Of a stretch of 64,000 nucleotides of DNA, positions 33,850 through 47,735 are shown in pieces; positions within the stretch are counted from its first letter, which is position 1, and every line of letters begins with the position of its first letter. The stretch is taken from contig NC_058139.1 in NCBI RefSeq assembly GCF_011075055.1, forward strand, positions 13,103,584-13,167,583, given 5' to 3'. The notes beneath the pieces were generated by a model. It was not told the origin of the DNA. It was given only the letters and a program-made list of their open reading frames with translations, and ran no database searches. This DNA is from Mangifera indica (Eukaryota > Streptophyta > Magnoliopsida > Sapindales > Anacardiaceae). A program made the translations under genes and the position numbers.

Positions 33850-36770
33850 AAACTTCCCATATCTATAATTTTTTAAAATTATATTCTTATTCATTCAATA
33901 TATTTGTTTTTGCTGATATTTTTTTGTTTTTAAATTATTCAAATTGAATTTAATTACTTTTTATTCTTCTAACAAAACTAGCACCAGTCAGCCTACCTAC
34001 CACGTCTTTCTTCATCTTGTCATTATAAGTAGACTTGCTTATATATATAATTTATTTATTCTTGAATTTCTAGATAGCAAGTTCAGATTTCACGAAAGAA
34101 AACGCCGATCACTTCTTTCTGTTTTTTTTTTTTTTTTTTTTGTAAGTTGTTTTCGCATTTTGACCTTTCCCTTTCTCTTCTTTTTCTCATTTTTTAACCT
34201 TTTATTTTGGGAAGTTATTCCATTCTTCCCTCTCATTCTTCAACCCTCTTTCTTCAATGTATCTTATTCTTCCCATAAAATTTCAGAGTAAAAAACTAAT
34301 CCCACCAACATTTGTTTTGGTGTGAATATCCTTGAATCAAAATGTCGAGGAGGAAGAAGAGAGTCAAAAGATGCAAAGATGATGCTCTCATTAATTTACC
34401 AGATAACATTCTTCATTAAATCCTCTCTTTTATAGACACAAAATCTGCTACTCAAATCAGTGTATTCTCTAAGAGGTATAAAAACCTTTGGAAATCTCTT
34501 CCTAACGTTAGTTTCGATAATATGGATTTCAACTGAATTTTCTATTTCAAGAGATTCTTCCTTACTTGTTGTGGTAGGATTGATAAGTTCTTTATGACAA
34601 AAGTTATTGACGGCCTTGTTTCACATAACGTTAAACATTTTTGCTTGCAAATGGAATGGCAGAATTTCATATCCCATAAAACTAATTGCCTGTGAGTCTA
34701 TTAACAATCTAGTGATAGAAACTTTCCATCTTGAAATTTTACCTGGAAATTGGTTTGGTTTTATGGGGTTGCAGGACTTGCACTTGAGTAAAATGGTATT
34801 TAATTATGAAAGTCAACAACCCTTTGATTTCTTCTCTAGTTGCCCTAATTTGAGGAACTTGTATTTATGAAATTGTTACCTACCAAGATTTCGTGTTTTT
34901 AGAATCTCTAGACATCAGCTTATTATCTTTAGCTTCTCAAATTTTGTACTAGCTAACCCAGGCAGGATTGAGCTTCTTGCACTATTCCTCACTTCCTCAG
35001 TCATATAGATTCAATATCTCAAAATTTCACCTGGATTAAACTTCCTACTATAATAAATGTGAATGTTCAAGTCTTTGTACCCCATAAATTCTTCCATTCA
35101 ATCCCAAGTAAGCAATTCGTTGCATTTGTGTTGACCAATATGTTCCAAGTGATTCGTCATGCACGTTTTGTCATATTATCTTTTGGTACAATTGAGGTAC
35201 GTTATTTATATGTGTTATATATATAGATAGATTTACTATGTCTTCCTTATCTCACAAAATTTTTTTTAAAATTTTTTTAGATTCTAATCAACAATCCTAA
35301 TGGACTACAACATCAACCTAACCCCTTCATGGAACTAGTAAAAATGAAGTTGAAAATGTAATATGGAAAAAACTCAATAGCGATTCCTTCTCGTGTCACA
35401 ACTTACTTAGTGTTTCTGGTTATTGTACAACTTTAGAAGTCGAAGAGGAAACGTATAATCGTCGTAACTATAATTCTGATAAATATAAAAATAGATATTA
35501 TCGACTATTACCTTTTCTCAATAACTATCTTATGTTTTAATAAAGTTTAATATTCGATGTATTATTGTATTGTAAACATGATATATTATCAGTACCCTAT
35601 ATCATATATGGAATTTCCTAACATTCTATTTAAGAGAATAACTAGCCATGAATTTATATATACTACTTAGATTATTATGTTGCCTACCTAATAGTTGAGT
35701 TGTTATTTTTTAAATTCAATAACTAGTCACGAGTTTTGTTTGCTATCTTTGGGTTGACACTTAGTAATCTTGTTAAGCTCGTTTTTTTCTTTTGTTAAAT
35801 TTTATTGTTGTTTTTATATTTATTAAGATTCACTGTAATTTTGTTTGTTTTTGTAATTTATATGGTGGTCATGTAATTATCATGATTGAATTGGTGACTT
35901 AGCAATTGTATATTAGGATATAGTTAGGATGGTTCAAGAATAGGAACTTCATCTCTAACCCTGATTGAATTTAGATACCATCTTATTTGATTACAAGTGT
36001 AACCCTAGATTTTTTCTAGTAGGGCATCCTTCAAGGGAAATCAACACTCACACCACCATTTGAAATTCATTAAAAGCTATGCCAAGAAGATATCATTTGA
36101 TTTAACACCACATCCTCATTATAAATATAAAATGACACAAAAGTTGTCATGTTATTAAGCAAGCCCTAAAAAGCTACATTTTACTACAAAATGAGTAATA
36201 CTTCATGTGTTAATAATGAATACAAATGTAAGTTCAAGTATTGACATATTATTATGTAATTGAATATTATTTTATCTCTAATAAAAAATCACTCAATCAC
36301 TTAATAATACATCAATATTTATATCTATTGTTAGTACATAAGACATTACTCTTAGAGAATTCTTGTGAGGTCCCAACTTTGCTCCAAAATTGATCAATAA
36401 TGTTTTGATACAAGAACCGTAGTAAGAATAATACTACAAAACCCATATATACAATCTAATATTTTTTATTGTAATTAGATGGTTTAAATTAAAATAATTC
36501 TAACAAATTAGAGTAGATGATATATCAAATATGCAAGGTTGTCACATCAATTTGTAATGAATATTGTATGAAATTAGTTAGTAGATCTAGCATTATTCTT
36601 ATTATCATTGATTATATTTTTTATTAGGGAAGCAAATAAAGTTCGAAATTTAATATTTTAACCTTTATTAGCGTTTGCCTTACTGTCACTAGTCTCATGA
36701 AAAATATTTTTTTTCATCCACACTCCAGACTTTGAAATTTTCTTAGGATTTTCATTCTTTTTTAGACATT
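33850..36770. repeat. Copy 1 of a duplicated F-box locus segment
   Basis: Blocks of this stretch recur, in a rearranged order at the left, between 49880 and 54560: 33900-34020 with 50410-50530, 34220-34330 with 49920-50030, 35300-35370 with 51070-51150, 35520-35660 with 51190-51320, 35860-36060 with 51555-51715 plus 52960-53010, and 36540-36700 with 54410-54550. Copy 2 has extra DNA where this copy is continuous. Confidence 0.8.
34342..35520 (+). pseudogene. F-box/LRR (FBD-type) gene relic
   Basis: From the ATG at 34342 the translation opens with a basic stretch, then an F-box (ALINLPDNILH, stop, ILSFIDTKSATQISVFSKRYKNLWKSLPNVSFDN). LRR-like segments follow (VIETFHLEILPG, GLQDLHLSKMVF, CPNLRNLYL near 34710-34870), and later pieces that resemble the C-terminal part (FMELVKMKLKM near 35325-35355). 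Several in-frame stops and frame changes occur, the first about 24 codons in, so no full product can be made. The locus is duplicated in part at 49880-54560. Confidence 0.8.
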
Positions 36771-38588
36771 AAATATGCAAGGTTGTCACATTAGTTTGTA
36801 GTATACCTTGCAAATGGGTGAGTTGGTCAAGTGTAGGTCAAGTAAAAGGGGGCAGGGTAAAAATCTCTACAATTATACAATAGATCAATTTATATACTTA
36901 TTTTTGCCGTACAAGTATGTGTGGACCTGCATGTTACCCTTGAATTTTCACTTTCATCTCACTTCAATACACCTTTATCTTGTTCAAATTAAAACTTTAT
37001 TTAATTGAAGGATTAGGACTATTAACCTTTTGGGAATCTACAGTGAAATCGTAAGATGCATCTAGAGCAACAACAATAGTAGCTTCAACATATTCTTTTG
37101 TTCAAAAGGTGATGTTTTTGATGCCATTGTGATTGATGCAAATGCAGGAGATTGTTTCATAGATCTAAAAAATGGACTTCAAATCAAGCATGAAGCAATT
37201 AGAGGATAAACCTAACACCATCACGACCAGCAGGGGATTGGGCTTTGTGGCAAGCTTGTCACTATCAATGGTTGACAACTGTAAAAGGGGAAGAAGACAA
37301 TGCCATTTTAATTGAAGAAGAAAAGGAAAAGAAATCAACAAGACAAGGGAGTTATATATCAAAATTGTCTTGATAAAGGTAAAAAGGTAAATTGTAGGTT
37401 TGTAATTACTCTTTTTATGTTCTCTGTAACATCCGAATTCAGGTGTGTTTGTAAACTCCACTTCCAAAATTATCCCTAAAGTTGATTTTATAACTTGTTG
37501 TGTAAAGAAATTACAAAAGAATTATAGAAAACTACTAAATGAGCAATATTTCAAAGGGGGTAAAATGGTCATTTTATAAAAATTCAAGGGACAAAGTGGG
37601 AATTAAAATTGAATGGCACACTTGAAATTATATGGTGGTGCTAAGGGTTTTTGGTAATTGGCTAAGGATAAAAGAGTAATTTATAGAAAATATTAAGGGC
37701 AAAATGGTCCAAAAGGCTTATAAAACATATACCCTATTCATTTTCTTCTCCATTTTAGCCGAGAGCCTTCCATTTTTGCTAAAGCTTTCCTTTCAACTAA
37801 AATTCACCAAAAAGCCTAGCTAAACCGCCTAATTTCCAGATGCTCCAGTTATAAAATTATAGATCTGTCAATTCTGATCAGTTCTAAAGTAAAAAATTTA
37901 ATTTTTAAGATATGTCAAGTTTAGGGTTTTGATGGATGATTATATTTTTGGTTAATTAAGGTTGCCAGAAAGAAGAAAAGAAGGTGAATAAGCTTAAATC
38001 ATCTATTTAGCAAATAAAATGTAAGAATTTCATACTTTACATACTTGAAGTAAATTTGAGTTAGGTTATTTAAATAACCTTTACTTATATAAGTGTGTAA
38101 GGTATTAGAATTAAAGTGATTTATGCTTAAAAGGATAAAGAAATTCATTAGGATTCATGACGTAATTTTTGGCCATAAGGGTAAAAAAGTAAATTTTGGC
38201 CATAAGGGCAAAAATGTCATTTTATGTGATATAGGTTAATTTTGCTTAATTATGTGTATAATGTAACCCTTATATTAAGCCTACATTGTATATTTTAAAA
38301 TTAATTAAATGTATGAGATATATAAATGCATGAGAAGAGAATATGATATTTGATAAGGAATGAAAAGAATAAGGGAAAACAATGAATGGGTATATTTTAT
38401 ATTATGATTATATATGCATACATGAGGAATCATAACATATGCATGATTTAGAAAAAAATAAAGAAAGAGGAAAAACATTTTCTAAGTCATGCATGCTTTC
38501 AGAAAATAGAAAATAAGTATTTTTGGTTTTATAATGACTCATATGGTACAAGAAAGTAGAAAACATACTTAAAATCCTTACATGCGCG

Positions 38589-38770
38589 TTGTACTGTGTG
38601 AACAACAAAGAAAATAATCGATTATACTGTGTGGACAACCAGCTGTACTGTGTGGATAACAAAGAAAAATATCAGCTGTACTGTGTGGACAGCCAAAGAA
38701 AAATATTAGTTGTACTGTGTGGACATCAAAGAAAAATATTAGCTGTACTGTGTGGACAGCAAAGAAAAAA
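38589..38770. repeat. Minisatellite inside the solo LTR
   Basis: Six imperfect units share TGTACTGTGTGGA followed by AACAAAGAAAAATAT-AGC, with a full unit of about 33-36 bases and one short unit. The open frames crossing it are repeat artefacts. Confidence 0.85.
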
Positions 38771-39402
38771 TATATGCATGTAAGAGAGAATTATACTTTG
38801 TATGGTGACTACAAGTACTGTCATATATAGTCTAGACCAGTCAATGAGAAAGAGAGAAAAAAATTAGTAAATAATTTATGAAAGTCATTTGCATTAGAAT
38901 TATGCATACAAGCCTGTGTGGCTGATAAAGAGTTGAGAAAGATGTACGGTCAGAAAATAGAAATGTCATCACACTCATACATGTATAAATCATAACGAGT
39001 GAATCATATCTGTATAGTAAGGAAATGAATAAATGTGTGAAAGAAAAGAATTATGATGTGTTAAATGCGTGTTCTGTGTCAATTATTTTGTTGTAAACAG
39101 TTCAGACACGCTGAGTATGGAAAAGATTAGAAAAGATTAGTACTAGTATAAAATGCTTTAAGTGTTGAGTATGATTTTCTTACTGAGCCATAGTCGCTCA
39201 CTCCGTTTAATTTAATATTTTACAGGTAAAGAAATGCAACAAAGGTTCCCGGGGAGTACTAGTGAGACATGAGGCTGAGGGAGAAAGGCACCATAATCTT
39301 GTTAATTTATATGTTTTGATGTATATGTGAATATATGCATATATATAAATATACTTGATGTAGATATTGGTGGATATGTATATATTTTTTTGTTTCCTAT
39401 AT

Positions 39403-39404
<2 letters not shown>

Positions 39405-39472
<68 letters not shown>
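39405..39472. repeat. (AT)n microsatellite in the solo LTR
   Basis: Nearly 70 bases of uninterrupted AT alternation, the longest simple repeat in the window. Confidence 0.95.
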
Positions 39473-39475
<3 letters not shown>

Positions 39476-40165
39476 TTTGTATAACTATATCTATATATAT
39501 GTATATATATACGGCTAGTTATGAAAATTGATTATAAAGTTCTGTGGGTGATAATTTTTATAATGATTATTATTATGTACTTATTGTAGTAATTGTGATT
39601 AAGTTGATGAAAATCCAGTCAGTTGGTAGGACTGGTTTGTGTGAATTGTTAATTGAGAGTGTTACAGGACATAATTAAAAAAAAAAAAAAATTCTCTGGA
39701 CCCTCTAAAATAGGGGAACTCATGCCATTTCTCTATAACACACCCAATGATTAGGAGAGGTTACAGTCTCTGTTCGCTATATAATAGAAAATATATTAAA
39801 AAGTGTTTAAGAAACAATAATTTTTTAATTTATTTAAAGTATCTGTAGGTGTACCTAGTCCAAACGCAAGAAAAAGGTTTTATACAAGCATGGGTCAATA
39901 AACTTGGAAACCTTTTGGATGGATATCTAAAGGCAACTCGCCCATTTGCCACCTCTAGTTTGTAGGGAATAATATGTATAATTTGCTAATAGGTTTTGTA
40001 TTACTCTTATTACAACTAAATATATCTCTTATTCAGAGAGGGGACAAAGTTGGGAATTTGAATTTTAACCTTTATCCACCTTAGTCTCTCAAAGAATATT
40101 TTCTCATCCACACCTCAAAACTTCAAATTTTCTTAGGATTTCCATTCTTTGGAGTTGAGCAAAAT

Positions 40166-43100
40166 ATTATATCATCCTTAGAAATAATGCCAATATTAAT
40201 GATTTAGGGTAAAACAGATTCAACATTTTAAGAGAAGGATATAGTTCATAATTAAATCCATATAAGGTTTGCGTAGAAATAGAGATAATTATGTAGAGGG
40301 TGATACTTTTTTACAATTCAAAGATTTCTTGAATGTCTTTGTTGTGTCATCAAAGTTCTTCTTGGTCACACTTATAGAGGTAATGACGAAAAGATTATTA
40401 GTCAGTACATAATGACTAATTATGTGAACTATATGCAACAACCAACCATGTCAACAACACATTAGTCCATGGCATAGAAAAGACCTTCTTTCTAGAGAGC
40501 GAGAAAAGTAACTCTTGACAGTTACATCCGTTTCCTATGATCTCCTAAACATGGATTTCTTATTCATTTTCAATACAGGTTAACAAGATCACTTCCTATC
40601 AAATTGAAAGCATACAATCATTCACTTTCCAAATTAATAGGATATTAGCATCCAATTATCCTATAAAAAATGATTACATGAAGACTTAGGGATGACACTC
40701 TATCTTGTGTCAAACTAAGAAAACAATAACTTTTGACACAATTAAGATCAATTAGTTATCTGTTAACTACCTTATCTCCAATGTAAGAAAATATGAAGCT
40801 AACTTTTTAATTTAAATTTGAATTATAATTGATAAGACTATAACTTTTCGACATAAACCTTGACGATATGATATAAGACCCAATGTTCAAGAAGATATTT
40901 TCCCTAGGATTGAATCAGTTTTATCACTTAGATGACTCTTGACCTGAATCAATATGAAATTGAATGAACCTTGGAATCGTTAATGGTGAACGCCACAAGA
41001 CAAATCTTGATAATGCAATGCCAACTTAACCCTAAAACTACCCATAACCCAATGGACTTCTAAACTTCTAAAGTCTATTACCTAATTAACTACCCAAAAC
41101 ACTAATTAAATTAATAGGAAGTATGTTAATTGGGCTCAATAAAATCTAGCCTGTTCACAAACAAGACCACAATCATAAAAACCAAAAATTCTAAATTTGG
41201 TAAAACAAAAACTAATAATACATACTGAAATGGGCTTTATTTGGCTTACAAATTGGGTGCAACTGACAAAGCTAGTTGTTGTTATAATGCTCAAAATGAG
41301 CTTCGCTTTGATATATTATAGACCTCGTAATTCCTCTTTGATCAAAAGTTATAGTCGTTCAAAATTCATCTGTGCACTTTGGATTAGATTTCTTCATAGG
41401 CTTAGGCTTGAATCAAGTTGACCTTTCTGTTGGCTCCTTCAAGCATTCAGTCATCTTTGAGTGAGCTAGTTTTAGTCTCTAAGCCCTTTTATGAGCCTTC
41501 TAAGGTCTATTGCAACTTTTTAGCTTTGTTCCTCATAATTGGCCCAATTGGAATATATAACGGATCTATTTGCTGGCTCGATGCTTCCACGATGCCTTTA
41601 TCACTTTTCCTCTTCATCCTAATAATATAAAGGGTGAAAGGAAGCACCATTTAACATAAAAGATTATGTAAAAATCACCTTAAGATAAGTGAAGAGGCTC
41701 TGGAAGAGATATAATTATCCTCCTTAGAAATTCCTTCAACATCAAGTCCTTTTTAGAACAACTCTCTTGTAAACACTTTTCACGCTCTTCCAAAATACTT
41801 TTCTAGAGTCCTTAATAACATAACTGTAAACGTAGACTCCTAAGTAATAAGCCAAATCGTGCGAAAAACTTCCTAATTTCTTATTTGCTCAAACTTTTTG
41901 TCATTCTTATATAACGGATCATAGAGTTATCCTCTTAACTCTAATGACCACTATCGTAACTTATATAACGTAAGATTCAATATTACATGCATCAATTGAT
42001 GGCAAGAAATCTTATCAATAAAATTTTACATTTGCAAACCTAGCAATGGTGACCATAACTTCATTTAAACTCATTTTCTTGCTTATTTTGAGTATTATTT
42101 TCCCCATATAAAATTATATTATACCATAAATGTTAGATACACCCTTAGTAATTGTAGAATTGCTAAAGAAATATTAGAGAACTATTCATAAATTTATAAT
42201 AAAAATTCCTTTAGAAGCATTCTAATCTTGGATTTAATAATTTTGTGAACTCAAATAACCTCTTTAGTGATTGGAAGTTTCACTCGTGTATTAGACCTAT
42301 ATTATTAACACATTTAGTGCCTATTAGGCTATGCCAATGAAAAAAACCTTGTCTCTTTTTGGAATTTCTCAGACTATTTTGGTTGCAGTTTCTAAAAAAA
42401 GTAATTCGGATAAAATTTTCTAGCTAATCAATATAATAAAATTTTTATTAGTAGAAGAAAGAAAGATAACAACAAGATGGGGTGGAGGATGTAATAAGCC
42501 TTACACCTCTGATAAGATCGACTGCATAGACATAATTTGCCTTAGTCCTCATGTAAGACTAATTACATACAATAAATAGAACAATGCAAATGAGTGAAGT
42601 ACAATGACTTCTTTTTATTACTAATAACTTTTGATCATCTTCTTCCTCCGAATACATATTCCAATCTAGGGACTTAAAATTATTAATGTTGTTTCTACGG
42701 TTAGAATTATCTTCGTCATTGATTGAAATCTTGTCTAAGATAATTGCCTACATAGAGAAAACGTAAATCTAAATTTGTTCTTAGGATGAAATTCATTATC
42801 ATTAAGAACAACTAAACTCTTTGCTGTTAGATATACTTTTCTTTATTGTTGAATATGTAAATTTTATGTCTATATTGCCAAATTTATTACTACCACATTC
42901 CCCTCACAACAAACATGAGTAAAATGTAAGATCATTAAGAGAAAGATGACAAAAATCACCATCAATTATGCAACTACTTTGAAGGAGAAAGTTTTGGATT
43001 GTGAAAGCATTGGATAGTTGAGACCAATGCTTTGAAACTACAACTTCAATCACTAAAATAATTGCTAAGTACTCTAAATAGCTAGGTTACCAATTTCACA

Positions 43101-44339
43101 TATGGACAACTCATATATGCTTGTATAACATGAAAACCTCATTAGATGCTAATTTTTTTTTTTCATTACAAAGAACTCTTACTTGAGTTGGATTGCCCTT
43201 CTAGAGCTGAACTAACTATATCAAACAAGTGAAATATCGGGTCTACAACCACTACACTAAGATAGTCAAGAGTTTAATTTTGATATGTCGTCAATAAGTT
43301 TCAAACCCATGCCCTCTTTGTTGCTTGGGTGTCTCCACTTTTGCCATTCTAGCTATCTCTTAGGGGAAACTTAATACCAATTTTCTTTTAATCTAGTTGG
43401 TAAAGTCTAAATTTTTTTAAACATGATTTTAATTGATGATATTAATTTGGTTAAAATGTTAGGTTTTATTTGGGTTTGTTGTAACTGCTAAATCACTTAT
43501 GGTGAAGTTTTCCAAGTATGTTTAACTTAATTTAAGTATATTAAAACCCTTTTTAATCATTAATGATTTGTTCTTATTCTTTCTATTTGCAAAGAAGAAT
43601 ATATTTTTATTGTTGGAAATATTTGAATGTATATAAACACTTGATTTGATCTTTTTGTTTAGTATTCTAGGATTATGTTATTGGTTATTTAATCTCTAGG
43701 ATTAAATTACTATTTGTTCTACAAGGATGTCACTCCCAAATAAAGAATCTTAAATTATTCCTCCAGGAATATATCATCTAAATGCATGAACAATTCACAA
43801 TCATCTATTTCAAAAAGATATTTATTGTTAAGCTTTCACCTTCCCTTCTTTAATATTTTAGGTGAATGCAATTATGTTGTTATGACGATGTGGAAGATAG
43901 CTTGGGTTATTAATTAGAATGTGTTGTATCTTTGTTTCATTTTAATGTGCAGTGACGAGCTCGAGGACAGATGGAAGATAATTAAGAAGTTAAGAAGAAG
44001 ATGGTTGGGGTTCTAATGTTATACATGCATGGGTTGTTAAAGGTGACTCTATCTCTATTTTTTCTTTATCTTTTTCTCTTTAATTAGCCTTTATTACAGG
44101 AATAAAAAATATGCTTATGATTTGTTGATTTATTTGATGCATCATTTTCATGAGTTGAGGAGAAAGTTTTCGTGCCATGTTGTAACTTGTGTTTAGGAAG
44201 ATTAATTACCATATTGAAGAGGAAAAACTTCGTAAAGTTTGAATTTAATATATCCACCATTTCATTAAGGAGACAATTTGCTTTAATTGTGAATATATTA
44301 AATGAAATAAATAAAAAATTCAAAACTATTATCTACTAC
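40166..44339. other. AT-rich spacer without a recognised gene
   Basis: Open frames up to 74 codons (41197-41421, 41418-41630) have no family motif, start context or neighbouring exons that join with them. The composition suggests old transposon sequence, but no ends could be defined. Confidence 0.45.
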
Positions 44340-44439
44340 AGAATGTAGTGATAGTATGTTTTTGTAGTTTTTTTTCCCTTGGGATGAAGATTGGAATATA
44401 ATTTTTCCAAGAAGCAAATCTATAAAGCATTACTCTAGA

Positions 44440-44900
44440 GAACCATAAATACTAGTGAGTATAAATTCTTTTTATATGAATTGGAGGATCACTTAACAGG
44501 TTTAGTGAAATGTCCACCTCCTTTTATTTTAAGAAAATCTGATTCTGGAGCTAATACAGTTAAACAACAAAACTCTCAGTTTTATATTTGAAAGAAATAT
44601 GATAAGTTTCTTATGACTTGGTTGTTAGTTTCAAATTTAGAAACTATGTTTAGTCTCATTTCTAGGTGTGAAACTTCAAATGAAATATAATGTAAATTAT
44701 ATAATTTTTTTGTCAAAGGTTAGGATGATGAATTTGAGAAATACTCTACATACCATGAAAAAAAAGAACATTAAGCATACATAAATACATTTGAAAGATC
44801 TGTTTGATGCTTTGATAGTTAGTGGTTAATGTGAATTGAAAGAAGAATTTATCAGTGTTATAATACATGTAATAGGGCATGAGTTTGATAATGTTTTTTT
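44440..44900 (+). pseudogene. Ty1/copia gag relic
   Basis: Translation on plus gives LEDHLTGLVKCPPPFIL (near 44480-44530), then an aligned tail with KKYDKFLMTWLLVSNLE and MFSLISRCETSNEI, and later DLFDALIVSG and a GHEFDNVLF-like segment (to about 44900). These are landmarks of the copia gag region that begins with the host-cell UBN2-type domain. Stops and at least one frame change break it, and no pol follows. Confidence 0.7.
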
Positions 44901-45654
44901 CTTTGGTAAATTCGATTTGATAATGTTTTGTTCATATATCATCTAAGATTATTCATCTTTAAAAATATTACTTTAGTTGAATCAAATTCTTATTGTGAAA
45001 GTTGATATACATTGAGGTATTCAAGACAAGTGAAACTCTTCATGCAACTTATTCTTTGTAGATTTGCTGGTCTTTAGCATGCTCTTGCTATCTATCACTT
45101 TTGAATGGTGAGTTCAGTTGTTCTTGTTCCATTTTTGGTCCTTCGTTTTTGTGTTAATATTTACTTTAACTATCGAAAAAAAATATAGCTAGCAAATAAC
45201 TTCTGAGTAAGAGAATCTGCACACTAAGTCCAACATATCCTTAACAAATATGGTCCTATAATACAAAATCTAGAGTATCTTCTACTAAAATACCATAACT
45301 AGAAACATACAAACAATTAGAAATTCTTGGAGTATCCCAAGGTTTTGAAGGAAAATGTTGAGGAAAGAATTTTACTATGCCAAAAGTTATCAACCAAGTG
45401 TATGAAAAAGTAGGCATAAGCCCACAATCACAGTTTAGCCTAATAAGTGAAAACACACAACATCAAATTGACAAAACAATAACAATATGTAGGTAAAGTT
45501 TAGTCAAACCAATAATTTTCCTATATCTTACAACTACACTTGGTACCAGGATCAAACTACATGGATACCACCTTTCCAACTCATAATTTCTAGTTTACCA
45601 CTAAACTTCAACCTTTTACCTCTATTGCCTATGCTCTTAATGTTGCAAATAAAC

Positions 45655-47735
45655 TGTAACACTCACAAGTATATCTTAAGGATAATTATGTCACTTCATG
45701 CATATATGAGGTTATGTTTGATTATGACATGAAATAAGGGTTTAATTAGCCGTTCAATATGAATTTTTAAACTGATAATGGTTGTGCATAAAAGTTGCAT
45801 GTTTGTTCTTCGATACCGTATTAGATAAGTAGATAGTATGCCATGTATGGAATTTTAAGGGGATACATATGCATAGCTGCCTTAAAGACATGTAAAATCA
45901 TGATGAATGTAAAATTGTGGTACTGCACATGTCGTACGCCTGTGCATAAGATCATGCGTGCTAGTATGACCAATAAGTTAGAAATATCGATAACAGGCAA
46001 ACAACTATACGAAAGACACATACAACCATTCGTAAGGATAGATTATAGTGAACAATCATATAAAAAAGTGTGTATGGTAGTTTACGATATAGAAAGACGA
46101 TTTTACCTCTAAGGTTATCACACGACCTTGAACATGAAGGTAAAGCCATCCATGTCACAAACATGTACAATCATGCATTAATTCACAGTTAGGTATGCCT
46201 ATGAATGAGATAGTCATGCATAAGAGGAAAGAATACACACAGGTTAACCTAAGATGTATGATTGTGCACTTAAATAGAAATGAATGGATGTTCATAGTTT
46301 ACAACCATCTGTTCGTACCAACGTCTCGATAGTTGGTAAGATTGTGTAAGGTACATAGTAGTGCCAAGTCATGCCAAGAGATTACACATACAAATTAAGA
46401 CATGAGAGAAAACCATGTTAGGGGTGTGAGCTAGTTACAAGCTTAAGTTATGATATTGGCTCAAGTGCATGCATATTTTTTACATGAAAGCATATCACTG
46501 TTAGTTTTTTTAATTTATGGAAACATTCATAGATTCTCCAGTTACAATTTTTAGATCACTTATGAAAACATGATTTTCTCGTAAGTTTGATATATGTTTT
46601 CATAAAGGTCATTATAAGGGGTGGCCATGAAATTCTCTCCATATATGCCTGTAGTAGGGCATAGTCAAGAAACATTTGTCCAATAGGTTGTGTAAGGAAA
46701 AAGGATTGCACAATATATAACTCATATGGTTAAGGTGTTAAATCTTTGTCTTATACTAATTAGCACAATATATAACCCATACCAATTAGCACAGAGTAAA
46801 AGAGATTTTAGAAAAAAATATAGATGCTTTAAAAATGTTTTAACCAATTTTTTGGTCATTATAGTGTAAAGACCAAAGGTGTTTCCTTGAGATGATTATG
46901 TGAGATTGAAAGTGTTCTAGAGATGATTAAGTATAGTCATTTAAGTTTCATGTTATCCAAGGTCAGAGTCTAAAGGTGCATTCTTGATGACAAAGTAAAG
47001 GTGGAAAAAGTAAATGTGTACAAGAGTTTATTCCTCCATGGTTGGTGAGATGTTTCATGCAAATGCTTGTGACAAGAAACACCCATTATAAGGTGTTTTA
47101 GTAGTGTATGTGAAATGTGTGCATGGAAATGAGAACTGCAATAGATTATTTCCTTATATGGCCAAAGTGTCTAGCATTTGTTGCTTAGTTTGACCAATAA
47201 AGAAAAGCGAAATTAAGTGAAGGATGTAAAAGACTATGCAAGTTATTTTGAAATGGAGCAGTAAGTTAATTGAAAGATAAGTTGTTTGCAAAATTTGAAA
47301 TATTGTAAAAAGTCGTGTACTTACTACATGTTTAGCATTCATTCATTCCTTATGAATGTTTTGTAAGTAGTAAATGATTTTGCAAGGCTGCAGGAGGAGC
47401 ATAAGTCTGGGAGAGAAAATTGCATGAGAAAGGGATTTTACTTTGTGCCAATATGTTTTTACATATATATATATATATATATATTTCAATTATGATTTTA
47501 TATTTACATTTACTATTTTGATGATAACATGTTTTATGCTTTAATTGTGATGATTCCTTTTGCATGCATAATTATGAAGTCTATTTAATGTTTTTTTAAA
47601 GTTATGTTATGAGTTAAATTTGAAATATTCTGCTATAAATTTGAGTTGAAATGCATGATTTTAATGTACAGTAAATTATCACTTTTTCTCCCTTCACATA
47701 TTCTCCTTGAAGAGTATTATTTGAGGCGTGTTACA
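45655..47735 (+). repeat. 5' LTR of a third Ty3/gypsy-type element
   Basis: It starts TGTAACACTCACAAGTATATC and ends GGCGTGTTACA (2081 bp), with a (TA)n run at 47462-47484. The start resembles the LTR at 2073, which also goes on to a GTATAT-TAATTAT segment, so the two families are related. A degenerate primer site follows directly, so this is the 5' LTR; a matching 3' LTR was not found. Confidence 0.65.

Larger units (their letters stand above)
37425..39666 (+). repeat. Solo LTR of a Ty3/gypsy family, nested in the hAT-like element
   Basis: It begins TGTAACATCCGAATTCAGG and ends GAGTGTTACA (TG...CA, 2242 bp). There is no primer site after it and no polypurine tract before it, so it is a solo LTR. 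Its first ~340 bp match the LTR pieces in the GBA2-type insertion (14804-15699), including the TTAGCCGAGAG segment at which that insertion turns back. The expected 5-bp target duplication is not evident (TTCTC versus GGACA), which could mean recombination between two elements or decay. Confidence 0.8.
36801..39955. mobile_element. hAT-like element nested in the tandem repeat and itself split by a solo LTR
   Basis: The left end carries GCAAATGGGTGAGTTG and the right end GCAACTCGCCCATTTGCCACC, a terminal inverted repeat typical of plant hAT elements. The flanks TAGTTTGTA at 36792-36800 and 39956-39964 are identical. Removing the 2.2-kb LTR leaves about 0.9 kb without a transposase frame. Confidence 0.8.
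36527..40165. repeat. Tandem duplication of ~240 bp, second unit split by a transposon
   Basis: Unit 1 (about 36535-36770) runs from GCAAGGTTGTCACAT to TTTTCTTAGGATTTTCATTC. Unit 2 starts with the same GCAAGGTTGTCACAT at 36778, is broken at 36800, and continues after 39964 to TTTTCTTAGGATTTCCATTC at about 40155. A third copy of the motif set lies near 54410-54560. Confidence 0.75.

Noticed and set aside
38408..38783. Repetitive Cys-containing open frame (YCVDNQ-type repeats)
   Set aside because: It is a minisatellite inside an LTR; no start context, and other frames are equally open.
41197..41630. Two adjacent open frames of 74 and 70 codons
   Set aside because: No motif, no splice partners, and different frames; probably chance or old transposon DNA.
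45821..46170. Overlapping open frames on both strands
   Set aside because: They lie within the LTR at 45655-47735; no domain seen.
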